A stretch of 64,000 nt of DNA from Bdellovibrio bacteriovorus (GTDB taxonomy: Bacteria > Bdellovibrionota > Bdellovibrionia > Bdellovibrionales > Bdellovibrionaceae), in contig NZ_LUKD01000001.1 in assembly GCF_001592745.1 (NCBI RefSeq), positions 1,694,848 to 1,758,847 of the forward strand, in the 5' to 3' direction. Shown here piece after piece: positions 60,920 through 64,000 of this stretch. Position 1 is the first letter of the stretch; each line of letters opens with the position of its first letter. The notes under the pieces were generated by a model. That model worked only from the letters and a program-made list of their open reading frames with translations. It was not told where the DNA came from and made no database searches. The translations under genes and the position numbers were made by a program.

Positions 60920-61456
60920 GTGGATATAACTATCAGACAAGAAAATTTAGAGGATATTCCGCAAGGTCAAAAACTTATTGAAAAGGCATTTGAGAATGTG
61001 GAGCATTCGGACGGCTCAGAACCTTTACTCGTAGGAAAACTACGAAAATCGAAAAATTTTATCCCACGGCTTTCGCTTGTTGCGAGTGGCATTGGAAATG
61101 AAATTACTGGCCACATTCTTTTTACTCCCATTGAAATTGTGCGGGATGATGGCTCATCTCAAAAGTCTTTGGCACTTGGCCCTGTGTCGGTATTACCCAC
61201 TTATCAGAATAAAGGTGTCGGCGGACTGCTCATTAAACGAGGCCACGATATTGCGAAAGAGCTTGGATTTACGTCCATTATCTTACTTGGCCATCCTACG
61301 TATTATCCAAAATTTGGATACAAGCCCGCATCCTTATGGAATATCAAGGCGCCGATGGACGTTCCTGACGAGGCATTTATGGCGATTGAACTTTATCCCA
61401 ACGCTCTTGCCGATGCTTCGGGATATGTTAAGTATCCCCCGGAGTTTGGAATCTAA
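60920..61456 (+). CDS. GNAT-family N-acetyltransferase
   Basis: 178 residues from the GTG at 60920, with GGAG five bases upstream; a GTG at 60914 adds two residues and overlaps that site. The acetyl-CoA pyrophosphate loop is in VLPTYQNKGVGGLLIKRG, with GFTSIILLGHPTYYPKFGYKPA in the C-terminal part, as in YhbS-like acetyltransferases. Substrate (small amine or protein N-terminus) unknown. Confidence 0.85.
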   Translation: MDITIRQENLEDIPQGQKLIEKAFENVEHSDGSEPLLVGKLRKSKNFIPRLSLVASGIGNEITGHILFTPIEIVRDDGSSQKSLALGPVSVLPTYQNKGVGGLLIKRGHDIAKELGFTSIILLGHPTYYPKFGYKPASLWNIKAPMDVPDEAFMAIELYPNALADASGYVKYPPEFGI

Positions 61457-61475
61457 ACAATTCACTTCGCCATTC

Positions 61476-61880
61476 CTACTTATCTTCCTGCTTTTCCAAA
61501 TAACTTTTTATCGGGTCCCAGTTGTATTTGCGCCAACCAAGCTCGATAGAGGGAATCATTTCCTTGGGCACGCCCCGATGGATCAAGATAAGTTCGGTGC
61601 CGTTTTTGCTGGTGGGTTTTAAGTTGAAAGTCGCCATAGAGAATATTCCTTCAGGGAAGCTATGGCCTCTCCAAGCCTGGACGATTCTTTTATTTCGAAC
61701 TAGCTCCACGATGATTCCTGTTGCTTGTCCTCCATAAACTGAAAAGGGAGCTCCGGCTGACTTTCCGATCTTAGCTTTTTTTCCTGTCAGGGACGCATAC
61801 TTTTTAGAGTCTGTGAGTAAACTGTAAATCACATCAGGTGGGGCGTTAAAATGAACCTTTTGTTTTATCGTTTTACACAT
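61476..61880 (-). CDS. SRPBCC (AHSA1-like) domain protein
   Basis: 134 residues from the ATG at 61880, with GAGG six bases upstream; an ATG at 61892 is an alternative. START/AHSA1 fold signature: HFNAPPDVIYSLLTD, SVYGGQATGIIVELV, IVQAWRG, TELILIHRGVPKE and GWRKYNWDPIKSYLE. Such proteins bind hydrophobic ligands in a pocket; often paired with ArsR-type regulators, and a dyad lies upstream at 61903-61917. Function unknown. Confidence 0.85.
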   Translation of the reverse strand: MCKTIKQKVHFNAPPDVIYSLLTDSKKYASLTGKKAKIGKSAGAPFSVYGGQATGIIVELVRNKRIVQAWRGHSFPEGIFSMATFNLKPTSKNGTELILIHRGVPKEMIPSIELGWRKYNWDPIKSYLEKQEDK

Positions 61881-61902
61881 CTTATGCCTCATTACTTAGG
61901 AA

Positions 61903-61917
61903 TTACATTAGATGTAA
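61903..61917 (-). promoter_or_regulatory. Dyad upstream of the SRPBCC gene
   Basis: TTACAT (61903-61908) and ATGTAA (61912-61917) are inverted repeats with a 3-base centre, 23 bases upstream of the SRPBCC start on the minus strand. It shares the half-site ATGTAAC with 42438-42462. No regulator gene is adjacent. Confidence 0.4.
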
Positions 61918-62046
61918 CGATATTTGAAAGTACAAGTAAATGAAAAGCCCTGTGGAGCTTGGCAAGAAAAGTATTAAATTCTTTGCGCTGTCTCAAAATA
62001 CTCCAACCTAACTTAAGAATTCGAAGAATATTCCGATAAATATGTC

Positions 62047-63585
62047 ATGAATTTCGGAGCGTTTCTTGTGTTCATAGCTCTGTCTTATTTTGGGACAGAA
62101 GCGAACGGAGCGCCTACGACACTCACGTACCAAGGGCGTATCCTTCGATCTGATGGAACTCCATTAGAGCATTCCAACGTTAGCTTTATTTTTCAAATAA
62201 CAAATCCCTCTGGTCAGTGCACTATCTATCAAGAGCAAGTCACTGGAATTAATATGACGAACTCCAAAGGCGTCTTTGATGTTCCTATCGGTGCGGGTCT
62301 CATCAATTTTCCATTGAGTGGCGGCTTCACTGTTCTGGATGCCTTCAACAACTCTACCAGTTATACTTGTGGCGCGTGCGTTGGCTATAACTGCGTCAAC
62401 GGCACGAGCACATACACACCTCTCGGTTCGGACAGTCGTGTTTTGCGCGTGCAATTTCATGACGGCAGTGGCTGGCGAACTATTGCGCCGGATAATCTTA
62501 TCCGCTCAGTGCCGTTCTCTGGTTATGCTCTTTCCGCACAGAAGCTCGGAACGAATGTCGCTTCTGATTTTTTGTTGAAAGCGGGCTTACCCACTTGTAC
62601 AAGCAATCAGTATCTATCTTGGAATGGCACCACTCTGATATGCGCGACTTCTTCTGCCGCCAGTAGTTCTTCAACGGGTTTACTAAGTTCTACGGACTGG
62701 AATGCTTTCAACAACAAGCTGGACAGTTCTTCTTCTATTTCTACTTCGCAACTTCCAACGGTTCCCGTTTCTAAAGGAGGAACCGGGGTCACGTCACTGA
62801 TTCCGAATCGTCTGTTGGCCAGCGATGCAAGTGGCTCAGCGGTGACGGCTTTTAATTGCGGCGCCGGTCAGCTAGTCAGCTTTGATGCATTAGGTGTCAT
62901 GGGTTGCATCAATATTTCGTCTTTAGCAATGTTTGCTAACGGAGGAAACAGTTTTTCAGCGAACGCCGTTTTAGGAACTAGCGACAATTTTTCAGTGAGT
63001 TTCGCGACGAATGGAATCCGTCGAATGACGGTGACTGCAGATGGTAAAGTAGGAATTCTTACCACGACGCCGAACTCCGCTTTGACCGTCGGCGGACAGG
63101 TGGAATCAACGACAGGAGGTTTCAAATTTCCCGACGGCTCCGTGCAAACGACGGCGGCTTCTGCAAGTGTCCTTCCCAAAGTCATTACGTTTAGCAGTGT
63201 TTCCGGTATTACGACATCATCAGCACCTAGTTACGTCACGATGTCGACCCGGAGTTGGACGGCTCCAGCGACGGGGATGGTCTTAATGACATATTACAAA
63301 ATAGCTCCTTACATATTCTCCTGCACATCCGGGAATCTTGGGTTTCGATTTACCGTGGATGGAGCGGCAGGTTTTATAGGTAATCACGCATTTATAACCG
63401 GGGTGCACCGCTATCAAAACGGAGAAGTGGTCTTTCCTCCCATGGTGGATACTTTTAATGTCACGGAAGGCACTACTTACACCATCGCCACTCAGTATTT
63501 CACACAATCTTTTAGCTCATGCCTTTTCAATAGCCACGGCAACTCTTCAGGCCAAGACACAATCGTCATCCAATATGTTCAATAG
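62047..63585 (+). CDS. Secreted modular fibre-like protein with trimeric stalk motifs and variable tip
   Basis: 512 residues. A signal peptide of about 21 residues is followed by an N-terminal domain (TLTYQGRILRSDGTPL, SVPFSGYALSAQKL) to about residue 172. The middle is Ser/Thr-rich with LSSTDWNAFNNKL (about 213-225), VSKGGTGVTS (about 241), MTVTADGKVGI and FKFPDGSVQTTAA (about 359-371), motifs seen in phage-tail and trimeric-fibre stalks. The last 134 residues (from VITFSS, 379) look like a C1q/TNF-type beta-sandwich tip ending IVIQYVQ. The layout matches the chimeric adhesive fibre proteins reported in Bdellovibrio. Prey or glycan target is unknown. Confidence 0.7.
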   Translation: MNFGAFLVFIALSYFGTEANGAPTTLTYQGRILRSDGTPLEHSNVSFIFQITNPSGQCTIYQEQVTGINMTNSKGVFDVPIGAGLINFPLSGGFTVLDAFNNSTSYTCGACVGYNCVNGTSTYTPLGSDSRVLRVQFHDGSGWRTIAPDNLIRSVPFSGYALSAQKLGTNVASDFLLKAGLPTCTSNQYLSWNGTTLICATSSAASSSSTGLLSSTDWNAFNNKLDSSSSISTSQLPTVPVSKGGTGVTSLIPNRLLASDASGSAVTAFNCGAGQLVSFDALGVMGCINISSLAMFANGGNSFSANAVLGTSDNFSVSFATNGIRRMTVTADGKVGILTTTPNSALTVGGQVESTTGGFKFPDGSVQTTAASASVLPKVITFSSVSGITTSSAPSYVTMSTRSWTAPATGMVLMTYYKIAPYIFSCTSGNLGFRFTVDGAAGFIGNHAFITGVHRYQNGEVVFPPMVDTFNVTEGTTYTIATQYFTQSFSSCLFNSHGNSSGQDTIVIQYVQ

Positions 63586-63605
63586 AGTTGGCTTAAATAG
63601 TAGAA

Positions 63606-64000
63606 TTACCGTGTTCCGGTTTCTCTTGTGATCGGTGCAGGACCCGGTCTTTGAATTTCTGGCAGACGCGTGCACTTGCCTGTTAAAAGACCTGTGCACA
63701 CCATGCCTATATGAATAGTTTTTACTAACATAGAAGGACCCGCGACTTTTTTGTACGCCGTCATCTTGCGAATTTTTTCTGCAAGATCATCATTAGAAAT
63801 ACGACGCGGGTCGAATTCCATTTTTAAGAGGCCTTTTTCTTTAAGCTTCGCTAGTTCTCTGCGGATATTTCGGAAAATAGGCTCCATGTCAGAGCGGTAC
63901 TTTTGGTCGGCCTTAATAAATTCATTGAGTGCTTCAATAAGAGCTTCAAGCTCTTTTTCGTCAATTTCTTGCACCGATGACTCAGATTGTATTTCGTATT
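63606..64000 (-). CDS. Hypothetical protein, partial at window edge
   Basis: The frame is open to the window end, so the start may lie beyond 64000; a GTG at 63974 is a possible start without strong ribosome binding site. The visible part is charged and helical (EKELEALIEALNEFIKADQK), then a segment MLVKTIHIGMVCTGLLTGKCTRL that looks like a short membrane-associated helix with two Cys, and a Pro-rich tail. No family recognised. Convergent with the fibre gene. Confidence 0.45.
   Translation of the reverse strand, partial: YEIQSESSVQEIDEKELEALIEALNEFIKADQKYRSDMEPIFRNIRRELAKLKEKGLLKMEFDPRRISNDDLAEKIRKMTAYKKVAGPSMLVKTIHIGMVCTGLLTGKCTRLPEIQRPGPAPITRETGTR

Noticed and set aside
61077-61622. 181-residue plus-strand frame
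   Set aside because: It overlaps the acetyltransferase in another frame, which has clear GNAT motifs; this one has none.

Overview
The window is 64 kb of a compact, gene-dense chromosome of a Gram-negative bacterium. Gene content points to a Bdellovibrio-like predatory bacterium (Bdellovibrionota). It carries many lipoproteins and periplasmic hydrolases, an alpha-2-macroglobulin/PBP1C pair, a caa3 cytochrome oxidase operon, hybrid histidine kinases, orphan solute-binding lipoproteins, and a modular fibre-like secreted protein resembling the trimeric adhesive fibres reported in Bdellovibrio. The assignment rests on gene content and protein style only; no database search was possible. There is no prophage, insertion sequence, CRISPR array or rRNA. 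The only RNA gene recognised is tRNA-Ser(GGA).

Layout. 1-7.6 kb: coiled-coil and lipoprotein genes, rsgA, a SmpA/OmlA-type lipoprotein, a metzincin lipoprotein with a membrane partner, a phospholipase-D-like lipoprotein and a small secreted protein. 7.7-12.9 kb: a divergent lipid-metabolism block with an acyl-CoA ligase and a KAS III-like thiolase on the minus strand, and an SDR reductase and two alpha/beta hydrolases on the plus strand. The KAS III-like protein keeps its Cys but lacks the canonical His and Asn. 13-19 kb: cytochrome c, SCO, caa3 oxidase subunits II, I, III and IV, and haem O synthase in one operon. 19-23 kb: maleylacetoacetate isomerase and a fumarylacetoacetase-family enzyme, a sulfatase-less LtaS-type membrane domain, a beta-barrel, SodC, and two very short single-span membrane protein genes with strong ribosome binding sites. 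23.3-30.8 kb: alpha-2-macroglobulin and pbpC. 31-36.4 kb: OsmC, then a full phosphorelay (HPt, hybrid kinase, receiver) divergent from a PhnD-like lipoprotein. 36.5-49.6 kb: rnk, quinone oxidoreductase, an XRE regulator divergent from a Xaa-Pro peptidase, rsmG, a Bcr/CflA pump, a lytic transglycosylase, radD, a solute-binding protein and a chemoreceptor. 49.7-60.5 kb: a second hybrid kinase, a lipoprotein-type malate:quinone oxidoreductase, fused OtsA-OtsB divergent from GH15, a GFA-family protein, a hydroxyacid dehydrogenase and an Ntn amidase. 60.6-64 kb: tRNA-Ser with a hairpin-rich tail, an acetyltransferase, an SRPBCC protein, the fibre-like protein, and a gene cut by the window edge.

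Common themes: energy metabolism (Mqo feeding quinone, caa3 as terminal oxidase), envelope protection (A2M, SodC, OsmC), predation or surface functions (fibre, metzincin, phospholipase, transglycosylase) and signalling. Convergent neighbours are packed very tightly: four pairs share a 4-base stop-codon overlap. Several genes have a hairpin or dyad at the ribosome binding site or promoter; these are listed as candidates, not proven elements.
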